Assembly (NCBI GenBank): GCA_002256185.1
Contig: NKIT01000003.1
Span: forward strand, 1 to 64,000
DNA: 64,000 nucleotides
Direction: 5' to 3'
Source of the DNA: Rhodobacteraceae bacterium PARR1
GTDB lineage: Bacteria > Pseudomonadota > Alphaproteobacteria > Rhodobacterales > Rhodobacteraceae
The translations under genes were made by a program, and so were the position numbers. The notes beneath the pieces were generated by a model, which ran no database searches, was not told the DNA's origin, and saw only the letters and a list, made by a program, of their open reading frames with translations. This document shows positions 20,797-30,411 of this stretch, one piece after another (within the stretch, counting starts at the first letter, position 1; every line of letters starts with the position of its first letter).

Positions 20797-21117
20797 TCAG
20801 GCGGTGGTCAGCGGCTGGATGCGCCCGGCCTGAAACGTATCGGCCAGTCGTGTCAGCTCCACCCGCTTGACCACCCCGCCCTTGAAGAACGGATCGCCTT
20901 CGGCAAAGGCGCGGGCGGCGGCCTCATGCTCGGCCTCGAGGATGCCGAAGTTGCCGATGCCCTCAGCGCCAGCGTTCCACAGCGCTGATCCGGTCAGAAC
21001 CCGCGCCAAGCCATCGCCACCCGACGCCACCCAAGCCCGATGCTGCGGGCGCAACTGATCGCGCAAGGCGGCGATGTCAGCGCCGGGGTGATGCGGACAG
21101 ATCATCAGGAAATACAT
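20797..21117 (-). CDS. YciI-like (YCII-domain) protein
   Basis: MYFLMICPHHPGADIAALRDQLRPQHRAWVASGGDGLARVLTGSAL...ARAFAEGDPFFKGGVVKRVEL. Confidence 0.88.
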   Translation of the reverse strand: MYFLMICPHHPGADIAALRDQLRPQHRAWVASGGDGLARVLTGSALWNAGAEGIGNFGILEAEHEAAARAFAEGDPFFKGGVVKRVELTRLADTFQAGRIQPLTTA

Positions 21118-21956
21118 CAGGCATTCTCCAACAGCACCATGCCCGCACCGGTCATTGAGGCGGGGGCGAAGTAATGGCGGTGCAGGGTGTTGACCGCGTC
21201 ATTCATGCAGCCGCGCATCACCAGCCACATGATGAGTTCGGCGCCTTCCGACCCAAACACCTCAACATAATCCTCGCGGCTCATGTCGCGGTAGCGCTGC
21301 GGGTTGGGGCCGATGTCGGCGATCCATTTGCGATCCTCGACGGGGTTGATGTAGCCCGCCCGCGCGCCTTGCAACTGATGCGACAGGCCCCCGGTGCCCA
21401 GAACCACCACGCGCTCCTCGGTGGGCCAGCTTTCGATGGCGGCGCGCAGGGTTTGGCCAAGCGCCCACATCCGTTGCGGGGTGGGGATGGGGTATTGGAT
21501 GGTGTTCACAAGGATCGGCACCACCTTGACCGGCCAAGCGGCAGGCCGACCAAAGACCAGTTCCATCGGCACCTGCATGCCATGATCCACCGCCAATTCG
21601 CGGCAGATCAGCGGGTCAAAATGGCGGCTGACCATCTGATCGGCCAGATGCCACGCAAAATCCGCCGCGCCTTCAAAGGCCGGGACAGGGCGCGGACCCC
21701 AACCTTCGTCAATCGGCTCATATAGGTCCGCCACCCCGAGGGCGAGGGTGGGCACCCGGTCAAGGAAGAACGCGTTACCATGGTCATTGAAGATCACCAC
21801 TGCGATATCGGGCTTTTGCGCGGCGATCCACTCTTGCGCCGGGGTGTAGCCGTCAAAGAACGGTTTCCATTCGTCGCTGTCGCGCAACCCCTTGTCCAGC
21901 GCGGCGGCGATCGAGGGCACATGGCTGGTGCCCAGACCTGCGATCAGTTTAGCCAT
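21117..21956 (-). CDS. Class III extradiol ring-cleavage dioxygenase, LigB-like (protocatechuate 4,5-dioxygenase beta-type)
   Basis: MAKLIAGLGTSHVPSIAAALDKG; DIAVVIFNDHGNAFFLDRVPTLALGVA; VLGTGGLSHQLQGARAG. Confidence 0.92.
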   Translation of the reverse strand: MAKLIAGLGTSHVPSIAAALDKGLRDSDEWKPFFDGYTPAQEWIAAQKPDIAVVIFNDHGNAFFLDRVPTLALGVADLYEPIDEGWGPRPVPAFEGAADFAWHLADQMVSRHFDPLICRELAVDHGMQVPMELVFGRPAAWPVKVVPILVNTIQYPIPTPQRMWALGQTLRAAIESWPTEERVVVLGTGGLSHQLQGARAGYINPVEDRKWIADIGPNPQRYRDMSREDYVEVFGSEGAELIMWLVMRGCMNDAVNTLHRHYFAPASMTGAGMVLLENA

Positions 21957-22986
21957 TGGTCACCTTTCCCAGCCGTATGTCCAGAAACGCATCAAGGCTT
22001 AGCCCCGCCTGCGCCGCGCCAATCGCCCGGATCGGCGTGGGGTCCACGGCTGAAATCTTGAGGATATAGAACAGGTTGCCACCCAGACGGACCATCTCGG
22101 CCCAGTCGCGCGCCTGAACGGCGGCGCGTTGGTCGGGCGTCAGGGCAAAGCGGTCAAGGTAGGCGGGCTCATCCGCCAGAAACGCCGCGCGGCCTTCGGG
22201 GGTGGACAGGCCCATCGCCATCTTGTTCAGGGCATAGCCGATGTTAGACCGGGGGCGGTCAAACAGCGGCGTGTCGGGAATGCGGTCAAGCCCGGCATCC
22301 GCAGCGGCAACAGACTTTGCCCAATCGGCCAGCAACCCCGCCACGGTGGCGGGTTGTTCGACGGGGGCGAAATGGCCTGCGTTTTCAACAACCTCAAGCC
22401 GTGCTTGTGGGCAGAGGCGGGCGATGTCCTGATGTTGGGCAACCGGGCTCCACTGGTCTTGCCGCCCGACGATCAGCAGCATCGGCCCCTTATAGGCCAG
22501 CGTCGCCGCGGCATCCGGGCGCGACAGCAGGGCGCGCAACTGGCGTTCGTGGATGTCGGGCGTCATGCGGCAGACCATCGCGGAGAGGCTCGCCATCAGC
22601 GCGGGATCTGGCACCGTTTCGGCGTTCATCATCCCCGGCAGCCAAGCCGCCGCCAGCGCCGCCATGCCTTGCCCATGGGCAAGGTCGATCATCGCTTGGC
22701 GCTTGGCCTCTTCGCCCGCGCGCCTTGGGTGCATGCCGGTGTTCAAGAGCGCCATCCCGGCAATGCGTCCGGGTGCCATGCGCGCCATTTCCATCGCCAC
22801 GCGCCCACCCATGGAATGACCGGCAAGGATCAGCCGCCCCGGATGCCGCGCGAGCAGGTCACGCGCCATATCGGGGATGCTGGTTTGCGTGGTCACATCC
22901 GCCACAACGCTGGGCAGGGCGGCGGTCACTGCCGTCCAGACAAAGGCATCGGACACAAGGCCCGGGATCAACAGGACTGTCGGCAT
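21949..22986 (-). CDS. Fusion: alpha/beta hydrolase domain + C-terminal LigA-like (extradiol dioxygenase alpha subunit) domain
   Basis: N-half MPTVLLIPGLVSDAFVW...ILAGHSMGGRVAMEMARM...NAGHFAPVEQP; C-half SNIGYALNKMAMGLSTPEGRAAFLADEPAYLDRFALTPDQRAAVQARDWAEMVRLGGNLFYILKISA, LigA-type; one uninterrupted ORF overlapping ligB-like by 8 bp. Confidence 0.85.
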   Translation of the reverse strand: MPTVLLIPGLVSDAFVWTAVTAALPSVVADVTTQTSIPDMARDLLARHPGRLILAGHSMGGRVAMEMARMAPGRIAGMALLNTGMHPRRAGEEAKRQAMIDLAHGQGMAALAAAWLPGMMNAETVPDPALMASLSAMVCRMTPDIHERQLRALLSRPDAAATLAYKGPMLLIVGRQDQWSPVAQHQDIARLCPQARLEVVENAGHFAPVEQPATVAGLLADWAKSVAAADAGLDRIPDTPLFDRPRSNIGYALNKMAMGLSTPEGRAAFLADEPAYLDRFALTPDQRAAVQARDWAEMVRLGGNLFYILKISAVDPTPIRAIGAAQAGLSLDAFLDIRLGKVTNG

Positions 22987-23048
22987 TGCGCCACCCCTTC
23001 CAGAAAAAGGCCGCCCCCGGCAGGGAACGGCCAAGTCGACAGAGACAC

Positions 23049-24455
23049 CTAGCCTTTGGTGCGCCAGCTGTCGGCGTAGTTGGTCCGCGCCTCGGCGGCG
23101 TAAGGTGTTGCCGCCACGCGCACGCGGATTTCGGTCTGGCGATGCGGTTCGGTGCTGGTTTTGCCCGTCGTTTCAGGCTCACCCCACTTCAGCGTCAGGA
23201 TGTCGTTTTCCTGCACATCCTGCGCGACCACACCCAAGGACAGCATGGTGCGTTCGTTGTAGGAATAGCCGTTGAACATGCTCATCCCCACCATCTTGCC
23301 TGCGTCATTGACGATCATATCGGCACTGGACGAGGCATAGTTCGGCTGCGGAAAGTCGATCCACTTGAACGGCACGCCCGGTTCAAAGTTCGAGGCGATG
23401 ACCTTCAGCACATCGTCGCGGTTCCATTCGAAGGTGACCTTCTTGCGGTTCTTGGCGCTGCCCTTCATCGCGGTCAAAGCGGCCTTGCCGATGAAGTCAT
23501 CCTTCTTCCAGCCGATGTAGAAGTCGTACCCCAGTTCAAACGGGTTGACGTAATAGTCTTCGATATTGGCGCTGACATAGCTGCCACCAATGGCGCCTGC
23601 GGCCTCATAGCTGTCGGCCCCCAGCCAATCGCGGTAGTCGGCCAGCATGCCGTCGCCGGTGTAGATGCCCGGCAAGGGCGAGGGAATCCAGCCCGATTCC
23701 AAGGTGTTGGTCGAATAGGCGCGGCTGCCGCATTGCACCAGATTGACGCCCGCATCGCGCGCGGCCTGTAGAATGGTAGAGTGGATGTAATCCTTGTCCT
23801 TATACGGACCCCAGATTTCCAACCCCGGCGCGCCCGACATGCCGTGGCGCAGGGCCTGCACCTTTTTGGAGCCTATGTTGATCCAATCGACGTGGAAGAA
23901 CTTGATGTCCGGCACCGGACCGCCGTTCATCTTTTCAAACACCTTCGGCGCGTCGGGGCCTTGGATCTGGAAGCGGTAGTGTTCGCGCAACACGCGCTCG
24001 CCTTCGGGGCGGGACGGGCTGCGGGGGTCATAGCGCAGACGGACGTTCCACTTGCCATAGGCCGCGCAGAACATCAGCCAGTTTGAGGTGGGGGCACGAC
24101 CGACGAGGATGTACTTATCCTCACGCTCACGGAAAATGATGTGGTCGCCGATGACATGGCCGTTCGGCGTCACCGGCACGAAATGCTTGGCGCGGTTCAG
24201 GTCGAAATTGGCGAAAGAGTTGATGCCGTGATGCGACAGGAATTCCGTAGCCTGCGGCCCTTCGACGATCACTTCGTCCATGTGGTGCGACTGGTCAAAC
24301 AGCACGGCAGATTGACGCCACGCCACCTGTTCATTGCGCCAGTTCTGGAATTCGGGTGCCACCACGGGGTAGACATACATCCCCGCCTTGGAATTGCGCA
24401 GCATGGTCACCGGATTGCCAGCGGCGGCCATAACGGTTGCGAGACTTTGGGTCAT
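23049..24455 (-). CDS. GcvT-family aromatic O-demethylase (LigM/DesA-like, THF-dependent)
   Basis: MTQSLATVMAAAGNPVTMLRNSKAGMYVYPVVAPEFQNWRNEQVAWRQSAVLFDQSHHMDEVIVEGPQATEFLSHHGINSFANFDLNRAKHFVPVTPNGHVIGDHIIF; family architecture and linkage to ring-cleavage genes. Confidence 0.85.
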   Translation of the reverse strand: MTQSLATVMAAAGNPVTMLRNSKAGMYVYPVVAPEFQNWRNEQVAWRQSAVLFDQSHHMDEVIVEGPQATEFLSHHGINSFANFDLNRAKHFVPVTPNGHVIGDHIIFREREDKYILVGRAPTSNWLMFCAAYGKWNVRLRYDPRSPSRPEGERVLREHYRFQIQGPDAPKVFEKMNGGPVPDIKFFHVDWINIGSKKVQALRHGMSGAPGLEIWGPYKDKDYIHSTILQAARDAGVNLVQCGSRAYSTNTLESGWIPSPLPGIYTGDGMLADYRDWLGADSYEAAGAIGGSYVSANIEDYYVNPFELGYDFYIGWKKDDFIGKAALTAMKGSAKNRKKVTFEWNRDDVLKVIASNFEPGVPFKWIDFPQPNYASSSADMIVNDAGKMVGMSMFNGYSYNERTMLSLGVVAQDVQENDILTLKWGEPETTGKTSTEPHRQTEIRVRVAATPYAAEARTNYADSWRTKG

Positions 24456-24472
24456 TGAAGCTCCTCCCTGAC

Positions 24473-24490
24473 ATTCATGTATACATGAAT
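24473..24490. promoter_or_regulatory. 18-bp perfect palindrome ATTCATGTATACATGAAT upstream of the O-demethylase gene
   Basis: Direct reading; shares GTATAC core with three other sites flanking the adjacent GntR gene. Confidence 0.8.
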
Positions 24491-24550
24491 AGGCAGGGGC
24501 AACCCGATTGGCAAGGATTTCACCGCGTGTGACGGGCGATTCCAACAAAA

Positions 24551-24562
24551 AATGTATACATT
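24551..24562. promoter_or_regulatory. 12-bp palindrome AATGTATACATT
   Basis: Direct reading; between the GntR stop and the O-demethylase start. Confidence 0.75.
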
Positions 24563-24568
24563 AACTTG

Positions 24569-25324
24569 TCAGACGGACAGGATCGCCAGACTGGCCGCCC
24601 CTTCGCGCAGCGCGGCCTCATGCGAAAGCAGGAATTCCACGTTCCGCCGCGCCGCGCGGGCATGTTCCCGCGCCAGGGATTCGGCACGAAAGCCTTCGCG
24701 ATTGGCAATCGCGTCGATGATCGCGCGATGCTGATCTTGCGCCGAGGCAAGCGTGCGCACCAAGGCCGCCTGGTGGCTTTGGTCATCCAGAAAAGCCGAA
24801 GGCGAGGCAAAGGGCAAAGCGGTGATCCGCTCGATCTCGCGGCAAAGCACATCGCTTTGCGACATCTCTGCCAAATGCCGGTGGAACGTGGCGTTCAGCG
24901 CGGAATACGACTCCATATCAAAGGCTTCGCGCTGAAAGATGCTGTCGATCTGGCGCAGCAGATCATGGGCCACGTCCATCATCGCCTTTGGCACGCCGCG
25001 TTCTGCGGCCAGACGGGCGGCGGTGCCTTCCAAGACGCCGCGCAATTCGATGGTATCCACCACATCGGCCACCGCAAAGCTGCGCACGACGAAGCCACCG
25101 CCCGGCGCGCGGTCCAACAGCGCCTCTTCCGCCAGTCGCGACAGCGCCGCACGGACGGGCGTGCGAGAGATGCCCAACTCCTCTGCCAGCGCCACCTCAA
25201 ACAGCCGCGTGCCGCCTGGCAATTCACCGCCCAGAATGCGTTTGCGCAGCGAGATCAGGGCCCGCTGCGCATGGGTCGCAGTTTTCTCTTCAGGCACGGA
25301 CACCCCCCTTTGTGTATACATGGG
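24569..25324 (-). CDS. GntR family (FCD/FadR subfamily) transcriptional regulator
   Basis: LRKRILGGELPGGTRLFEVALAEELGISRTPVRAALSRLAEEALLDRAPGGGFVVRSF; FCD-type C-terminal domain. Start assumed at MYTQRGVSVPEEK. Confidence 0.93.
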   Translation of the reverse strand, partial: PMYTQRGVSVPEEKTATHAQRALISLRKRILGGELPGGTRLFEVALAEELGISRTPVRAALSRLAEEALLDRAPGGGFVVRSFAVADVVDTIELRGVLEGTAARLAAERGVPKAMMDVAHDLLRQIDSIFQREAFDMESYSALNATFHRHLAEMSQSDVLCREIERITALPFASPSAFLDDQSHQAALVRTLASAQDQHRAIIDAIANREGFRAESLAREHARAARRNVEFLLSHEAALREGAASLAILSV

Positions 25325-25355
25325 CAGAGTATCAGACCGGGCCGGTATGTATACC
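25313..25355. promoter_or_regulatory. Two GTATAC-centred sites: TGTATACA (25313-25320) and ATGTATACC (25347-25355)
   Basis: Direct reading upstream of the GntR gene; matches the palindromes at 24473 and 24551. Confidence 0.7.
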
Positions 25356-25362
25356 TCAGCCG

Positions 25363-26247
25363 TCACATCTTCAGGATGCGGCGGGCGTTCTCTTTCAAGA
25401 TCAGGGGCCGCACCTCATCGCGGATGGGCAATTCGGCAAAGTCCTTCAGCCAGCGGTCCGGCGTGATGGCGGGCCAGTCTGATCCGAACAGCATCTTCTT
25501 GCGCAGGATGGTGTTGGCATAATGCACGAAGATCGGCGGAAAATACTTGGGCGACCAGCCCGACATGTCGATGTAGACATTCGGCTTGTGCTGCGCGACG
25601 GCGAGGCCCTGTTCCGTCCAAGGGAAAGATGGATGGGCCAGCACGATGGTCATGTCAGGAAAATCCACGGCCACATCGTCGATGTGGATCGGGTCCGAGA
25701 ATTTCAGCCGCATCCCCATTCCGCCGCGCATGCCCGACCCCACCCCGGTCTGGCCGGTGTGGAACAGCGCAATCGCGCCTTCTTCCTGAATCGCCTCATA
25801 CAGTGGATAGGCCATGCGGTCGTTGGGGAAAAAACCCTGCATCGTGGGGTGAAACTTGAACCCCTTCACCCCGAAGTCCCGCACCAATCGCCGCGCCTCA
25901 CGCGCGCCCAACCGGCCCTTGGCGGGGTCGATGCTGGCAAACGGGATCAGGATGTCGCTGTTTTCCGCCGCAAGTCGGGCGATTTCTTCGTTGTTGTGAC
26001 GGTAGAACCCGGTTTCCCGTTCCGCATCCACGCCAAAGATCACAGCGGCAATCTTGCGCTCGCGGTAATAGGCGGCGGTCTGCGGCACGGTGGGCAACAT
26101 GCCGTCAATCCCGGCGGGGTTCTTGAAATAGGCCACCATGCCCGCCTGAAACTCGTTGTAGCCATCGTCGCGATGGCAATTGCACGGCTCTTCGGCATGG
26201 GTGTGAAAGTCGATGGCGATCAGGTCGTCAAGGTTCATCGCGGTCAT
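25363..26247 (-). CDS. Amidohydrolase (TIM-barrel metal-dependent hydrolase/decarboxylase-like)
   Basis: IAIDFHTHAEEP; GVKGFKFHPTMQGFFPND; IALFHTGQTGVGSGMRGG; IVLAHPSFPW; MLFGSDWPAITPDRWL. Confidence 0.9.
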   Translation of the reverse strand: MTAMNLDDLIAIDFHTHAEEPCNCHRDDGYNEFQAGMVAYFKNPAGIDGMLPTVPQTAAYYRERKIAAVIFGVDAERETGFYRHNNEEIARLAAENSDILIPFASIDPAKGRLGAREARRLVRDFGVKGFKFHPTMQGFFPNDRMAYPLYEAIQEEGAIALFHTGQTGVGSGMRGGMGMRLKFSDPIHIDDVAVDFPDMTIVLAHPSFPWTEQGLAVAQHKPNVYIDMSGWSPKYFPPIFVHYANTILRKKMLFGSDWPAITPDRWLKDFAELPIRDEVRPLILKENARRILKM

Positions 26248-27032
26248 TCCTTGGGCGCTTCAAGCTTGGCTGTGCGCTTTTCCAGAAAGTCGCGCAGACG
26301 GGCCGTCGCCTCGGGCGTGACGGATGTCAGCGACGACATCAGGCTTTCCACGAAGAGCCCATCTTCGGACGACATGTCGCGAATACGCGGCAGGGCGTTG
26401 ATGATCGCATAGTTGGACATCGGGGCATTCTTGGCTGCCGCAGAGGCGAGTTCGATGGCCTTTTCCAGCGCGCGGCCTTCGGGGACGACGTAGCTGACGC
26501 CGCCCCATTGTTCCATCTGCACGGGCGACACGGTGCGACCGGTCAGCATCATGTCCCCCATCCGATGCGACCCGATCAACCGCGCAATCCGCACTGACCC
26601 CCCACCGCCAACAAAGATGCCGCGCGTCCCTTCGGGCAGGCCGAAAAAGGCGGTTTCATCCGCCACCCGCACATGCGCCGCCGCCGCGAGCTCAAACCCG
26701 CCGCCCACCACCGCGCCCTTCAGCGCGACGACAAAGGGAATGCCGCCGCGTTCGATGCCGTCAAAAATCCGGTGCCAGCGGCGCGAGCCTTGGACGGCTG
26801 CGATCAGCGGCTTTTCCACATGTTCGGCCAGATCAAGACCCGCGCAGAAATGCTTGCCTTCGCCAAAGATCACGGCGGCCTTTGCTTCGACCTGCGCGGC
26901 CTCGATCGCCAGATGCAAGGCTTCGACCACGCGGTCGCTGATGGCGTTGCGTTTGGCAGGCCTGTTCAGACCGATCAGCGCGATGTCGCCGCGCAGGTCA
27001 TAGGTGACCAGTTGTTCGATTTGCCCATCCAT
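26244..27032 (-). CDS. Enoyl-CoA hydratase/isomerase (crotonase) family
   Basis: IALIGLNRPAKRNAISDRVVEAL; EGKHFCAGLDLAEH; VVALKGAVVGGGFELAAAAHVRVADETAFFGLPEGTRGIFVGGGGSVRIARLIG. Confidence 0.92.
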   Translation of the reverse strand: MDGQIEQLVTYDLRGDIALIGLNRPAKRNAISDRVVEALHLAIEAAQVEAKAAVIFGEGKHFCAGLDLAEHVEKPLIAAVQGSRRWHRIFDGIERGGIPFVVALKGAVVGGGFELAAAAHVRVADETAFFGLPEGTRGIFVGGGGSVRIARLIGSHRMGDMMLTGRTVSPVQMEQWGGVSYVVPEGRALEKAIELASAAAKNAPMSNYAIINALPRIRDMSSEDGLFVESLMSSLTSVTPEATARLRDFLEKRTAKLEAPKE

Positions 27033-27064
27033 CCCGGACCCCCCTCTGGCTGCGTCGATATTAG

Positions 27065-27141
27065 TTATACATTATAAATATTATCTGGTAAACATCCATT
27101 GCGAGACTGCATGCGTCCCGCTATTGTTATTGTCAATAACA
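27065..27141. promoter_or_regulatory. Two inverted repeats in the divergent crotonase/feruloyl-CoA synthase region: TTATA-CAT-TATAA (27065-27077) and TGTTATT-GTC-AATAACA (27125-27141)
   Basis: Direct reading; size and symmetry fit MarR-type operators; a MarR gene lies at 29938. Confidence 0.6.
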
Positions 27142-27186
27142 GTTCAGGCCAAGAAATGGTCTCTGGCTGCCCGGGGGGAGGAGCCG

Positions 27187-29061
27187 ATGAAAGACGCAAA
27201 GACAACTGCACCGCAAGGTCGGGGGCAAGGTCGGGGGCAAGGTCGGGGGACTGTGTCGCTGCGGGTGGAACGGCTCGCCGACGGCACGATGCTGGTCCGG
27301 CAATCGGGCGAACTTGGCCCCTATCCGCGCTGCATCACCGAACGTTTCCTGCATTGGGCGCAGCACCACCCCGACCGGCTGTGGATGGCAGAGCGGGGCA
27401 CAGACGGCGATTGGCAGCGCGTCACCTATGCTCAGGGGGCTAAGGCCATCCGTGCAATCGGAACGGCGCTACTAGAACTGGGCCTGTCGGTGGAACGCCC
27501 GCTGCTGATCCTGTCGGGCAACAGCCTTGCCCATGCCCTGATGGCACTGGGGGCGCAGCATATGGGCATCCCCTCTGCCGCGCTGTCACCGGCCTATGCC
27601 CTGTCGGGCGAAGATCGTGGCAAGATGGCGCAAGTGGTGGATCAACTGACGCCGGGCATGGTCTTTGCCGATCATGCCGCACGCTATCTGCCCGCGATTG
27701 ATGCCGTCTTGGGGGCAGATGTGCCGCTGGTCTGCCTGACGGGGGACAGCACAACCCGCCTCGTCCTGCGCTTTGACGACCTGCGCGCCACCGCCCCCAC
27801 GGCGGCGGCAGAGGCGGCACATGCACAGGTAGGGCCGGACACGGTGGCCAAGTTCCTGTTCACCTCGGGCACCACGGGCAGCCCCAAGGCGGTGATCCAG
27901 ACCCAGCGGATGCTCTGCTCCAATCAGGCGATGGTGGCCGAGGCTTATGCCTTCCTGAAAGACGAACCGCCCGTGCTGGTCGACTGGGCGCCGTGGAACC
28001 ATACCGCCAGCGGCAACAAGGTCTTCAACATGGCGATCTACAACGGCGGCAGCTACTACATCGACGATGGCCGCCCCACCCCTGCCGACATCGGCAAGAC
28101 CATCCGCACCCTGCAAGAGGTTGCGCCGACGTGGTATTTCAACGTCCCCATCGGCTACCAATTCCTGCTTGATGCGATGGAAGCGGATGACACGCTGGCC
28201 GACACCTTCTTTTCGCGGCTGAAGATGCTGATGTATGCAGGCGCGGGCATGAGCCAACCTGTCTGGGACCGTCTGGCCGCCATGGCCGCGCGCAAGGTAT
28301 CGGGGGGCGTGCCCATCGTGTCGGGCCTTGGTGCCACGGAAACCGGGCCTTTCGCGCTGTATTACAGCGACAAGAAAGACCGCCCCGGCAACATCGGCGT
28401 GCCTGCCCTCGGCGTGACGCTGAAACTGGTCCCACAGGACGACAAGCTTGAGGCGCGGGTGAAAAGTCCGTCCATCACGCCGGGCTATTGGCGAAACGCC
28501 AAACTGACAGCCGAGGCTTATGACGAGGACGGGTTCTACAAACTGGGCGACGCCCTGCGCGAGGCCGTGCCGGGCGACCCTTCTGCCGGGTTCATCTTCG
28601 ACGGGCGGTTGGCCGAGAATTTCAAGCTTGCCACCGGCACATGGGTGGCCGTGGGCGCCCTGCGGGCCGCTTTGATCAATACCATGGGTGGGCTGATCTC
28701 TGACGCCGTGATCGCCGGGGAAGAGCGCGACGATCTGCGTGCGCTGCTGGTGCCGAACTGGACAAGGTTGCGCGCGATTGCGGGGCAACCGGACCAAGAT
28801 GTTGGCCTTCTGGCCCACCCCGCCGTGCGCGCCGCCCTTGAAGAGGCGCTGACTGCACATGCCCGCAGCGCCACGGGCAGCGCATCGCGGGTGGTGGCGG
28901 CGATGGTGCTGGACCGCCCGCTCAGCTTTGACAAGGGCGAGGTGACGGACAAAGGGTCTGTCAACCAGCGCGCCGTCCTGCGCGAACGCGCCGATCTGGC
29001 GGCGGCCTTGTGGATGGATGACCCCCGCGTGATCGCGGCGGATTGGAAGGGAAAGCGCTGA
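27187..29061 (+). CDS. Feruloyl-CoA synthase-like AMP-binding enzyme
   Basis: [90 protein letters not shown]; adjacent crotonase, SDR and MarR. Confidence 0.88.
   Translation: MKDAKTTAPQGRGQGRGQGRGTVSLRVERLADGTMLVRQSGELGPYPRCITERFLHWAQHHPDRLWMAERGTDGDWQRVTYAQGAKAIRAIGTALLELGLSVERPLLILSGNSLAHALMALGAQHMGIPSAALSPAYALSGEDRGKMAQVVDQLTPGMVFADHAARYLPAIDAVLGADVPLVCLTGDSTTRLVLRFDDLRATAPTAAAEAAHAQVGPDTVAKFLFTSGTTGSPKAVIQTQRMLCSNQAMVAEAYAFLKDEPPVLVDWAPWNHTASGNKVFNMAIYNGGSYYIDDGRPTPADIGKTIRTLQEVAPTWYFNVPIGYQFLLDAMEADDTLADTFFSRLKMLMYAGAGMSQPVWDRLAAMAARKVSGGVPIVSGLGATETGPFALYYSDKKDRPGNIGVPALGVTLKLVPQDDKLEARVKSPSITPGYWRNAKLTAEAYDEDGFYKLGDALREAVPGDPSAGFIFDGRLAENFKLATGTWVAVGALRAALINTMGGLISDAVIAGEERDDLRALLVPNWTRLRAIAGQPDQDVGLLAHPAVRAALEEALTAHARSATGSASRVVAAMVLDRPLSFDKGEVTDKGSVNQRAVLRERADLAAALWMDDPRVIAADWKGKR
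27214..27249 (+). repeat. Three perfect 12-bp tandem copies of CAAGGTCGGGGG inside the feruloyl-CoA synthase N-terminus
   Basis: Direct reading; encodes [12 protein letters not shown]. Confidence 0.95.
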
Positions 29062-29819
29062 TGGACCTTGATGCAGCACATGTCGCCGTCACCGGCGGCG
29101 GGTCGGGTCTGGGTGAGGCCGTGGCCCGCGCCCTTGCCGCCAAGGGTGCCAAGGTCACCGTCATAGACCGCAATGCCGAAACCGCCGCCCGCGTGGCGGA
29201 CGATCTGGGCGGGCACGTGCTGACGCTGGATGTTACCGACGACTCCGCAGCGGCGGCGCTGGATGCCGCGATTGCCGTACAGGGGCCGCTGCGGGGTCTG
29301 GTCAATTGCGCCGGCATCGGCGGGGCCAGCCGCATCCTTGGCCGCGACGGCCCGATGGAGCTTGCCGCCTTTGACCGCACCATCCGCGTCAATCTGATCG
29401 GCACTTTCAACATGCTGCGCCTTGCCGCCGCGCGGATGCAGATGAACACGCCGGATGCCGACGGCGCGCGCGGGGCCATCGTCAACACCGCCTCGGTCGC
29501 GGCGTTTGACGGGCAAATCGGCCAAGCCGCCTATGCCGCGTCCAAGGGCGGGATCGTCGCCATGGCCCTGCCCGCCGCCCGCGAGCTGGCGCGCTTTGGC
29601 ATCAGGGTGAACACGGTCGCCCCCGGCATCTTCCTGACACCCTTGCTGTCCGAACTGCCCGATGCGGTGCAGCAGGGCATTGCCGCCTCGATCCCCTTTC
29701 CCAACCGTCTGGGCAAGCCGTCCGAATTTGCCGATGTGGTGTTGATGTGTCTGACCAACCCCTACCTGAACGCCGAGGTGATCCGGCTGGACGGCGGCGT
29801 GCGCCTGCCGCCAAAGTAA
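29061..29819 (+). CDS. SDR family oxidoreductase (3-hydroxyacyl-CoA dehydrogenase-like)
   Basis: [90 protein letters not shown]. Confidence 0.92.
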   Translation: MDLDAAHVAVTGGGSGLGEAVARALAAKGAKVTVIDRNAETAARVADDLGGHVLTLDVTDDSAAAALDAAIAVQGPLRGLVNCAGIGGASRILGRDGPMELAAFDRTIRVNLIGTFNMLRLAAARMQMNTPDADGARGAIVNTASVAAFDGQIGQAAYAASKGGIVAMALPAARELARFGIRVNTVAPGIFLTPLLSELPDAVQQGIAASIPFPNRLGKPSEFADVVLMCLTNPYLNAEVIRLDGGVRLPPK

Positions 29820-29885
29820 GGGGCTTCCCCGCGCTGTCAGGCGGGATGGCATCGACGATGGTCTGATGTAATAATGGTACCGCAT

Positions 29886-29918
29886 CCGTGCCTTGCCTCA
29901 GGGCAGGCGCAGGCACGG
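29886..29918. terminator. Nested hairpin CCGTGCC-TTGCCTCAGGGCAGGCGCA-GGCACGG
   Basis: Direct reading; 7-bp perfect outer stem with inner TGCC/GGCA stem between SDR stop and MarR start. Confidence 0.55.
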
Positions 29919-29937
29919 ACCCATCAGGAGGCACGCG

Positions 29938-30411
29938 ATGGCAGAGACAGAAGCAGCAGCGACGCATGACAATGCCGCCGGGATCGACAGCCCCCTGACC
30001 CACTATCTGGGCTATGCGATGAAGCGGGCGCTGTCGATCGTGCAGGCTGACCTGTCGCGCGTGCTGGCCGGGTTTGGCCTGCGGGCGGTGTCCTTCTCGG
30101 CCCTGTCGATCATCGTGGCCCGACCCGGGTTGACCCAGACCCAACTGGCTGATGCCTTGCAGATCGAACGGTCGAACCTTGTCACGCTCATCGACGAACT
30201 GGCAGGTCGCGGGCTGATTGTGCGTGCGCCCGTGGCGCAGGACCGGCGGCGTCATGCGCTGATGCCCACCGCCAGCGGCAAAAAACTGGCCGCCGAGGCC
30301 AAAGAGGGCGTGACAGCCCATGAACGCGCACTCTTTTCCTGCCTGACCGCGCAAGAACAAGAGGATCTGAGACACATGCTGACAAAGTTTCGTCAGGCTG
30401 TCTCTGCCTGA
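29938..30411 (+). CDS. MarR family transcriptional regulator
   Basis: FSALSIIVARPGLTQTQLADALQIERSNLVTLIDELAGRGLIVRAPVAQDRRRHALMPTASGKKL. Confidence 0.93.
   Translation: MAETEAAATHDNAAGIDSPLTHYLGYAMKRALSIVQADLSRVLAGFGLRAVSFSALSIIVARPGLTQTQLADALQIERSNLVTLIDELAGRGLIVRAPVAQDRRRHALMPTASGKKLAAEAKEGVTAHERALFSCLTAQEQEDLRHMLTKFRQAVSA

Noticed and set aside
27586-29079. 497-aa minus-strand ORF
   Set aside because: Antisense to feruloyl-CoA synthase.
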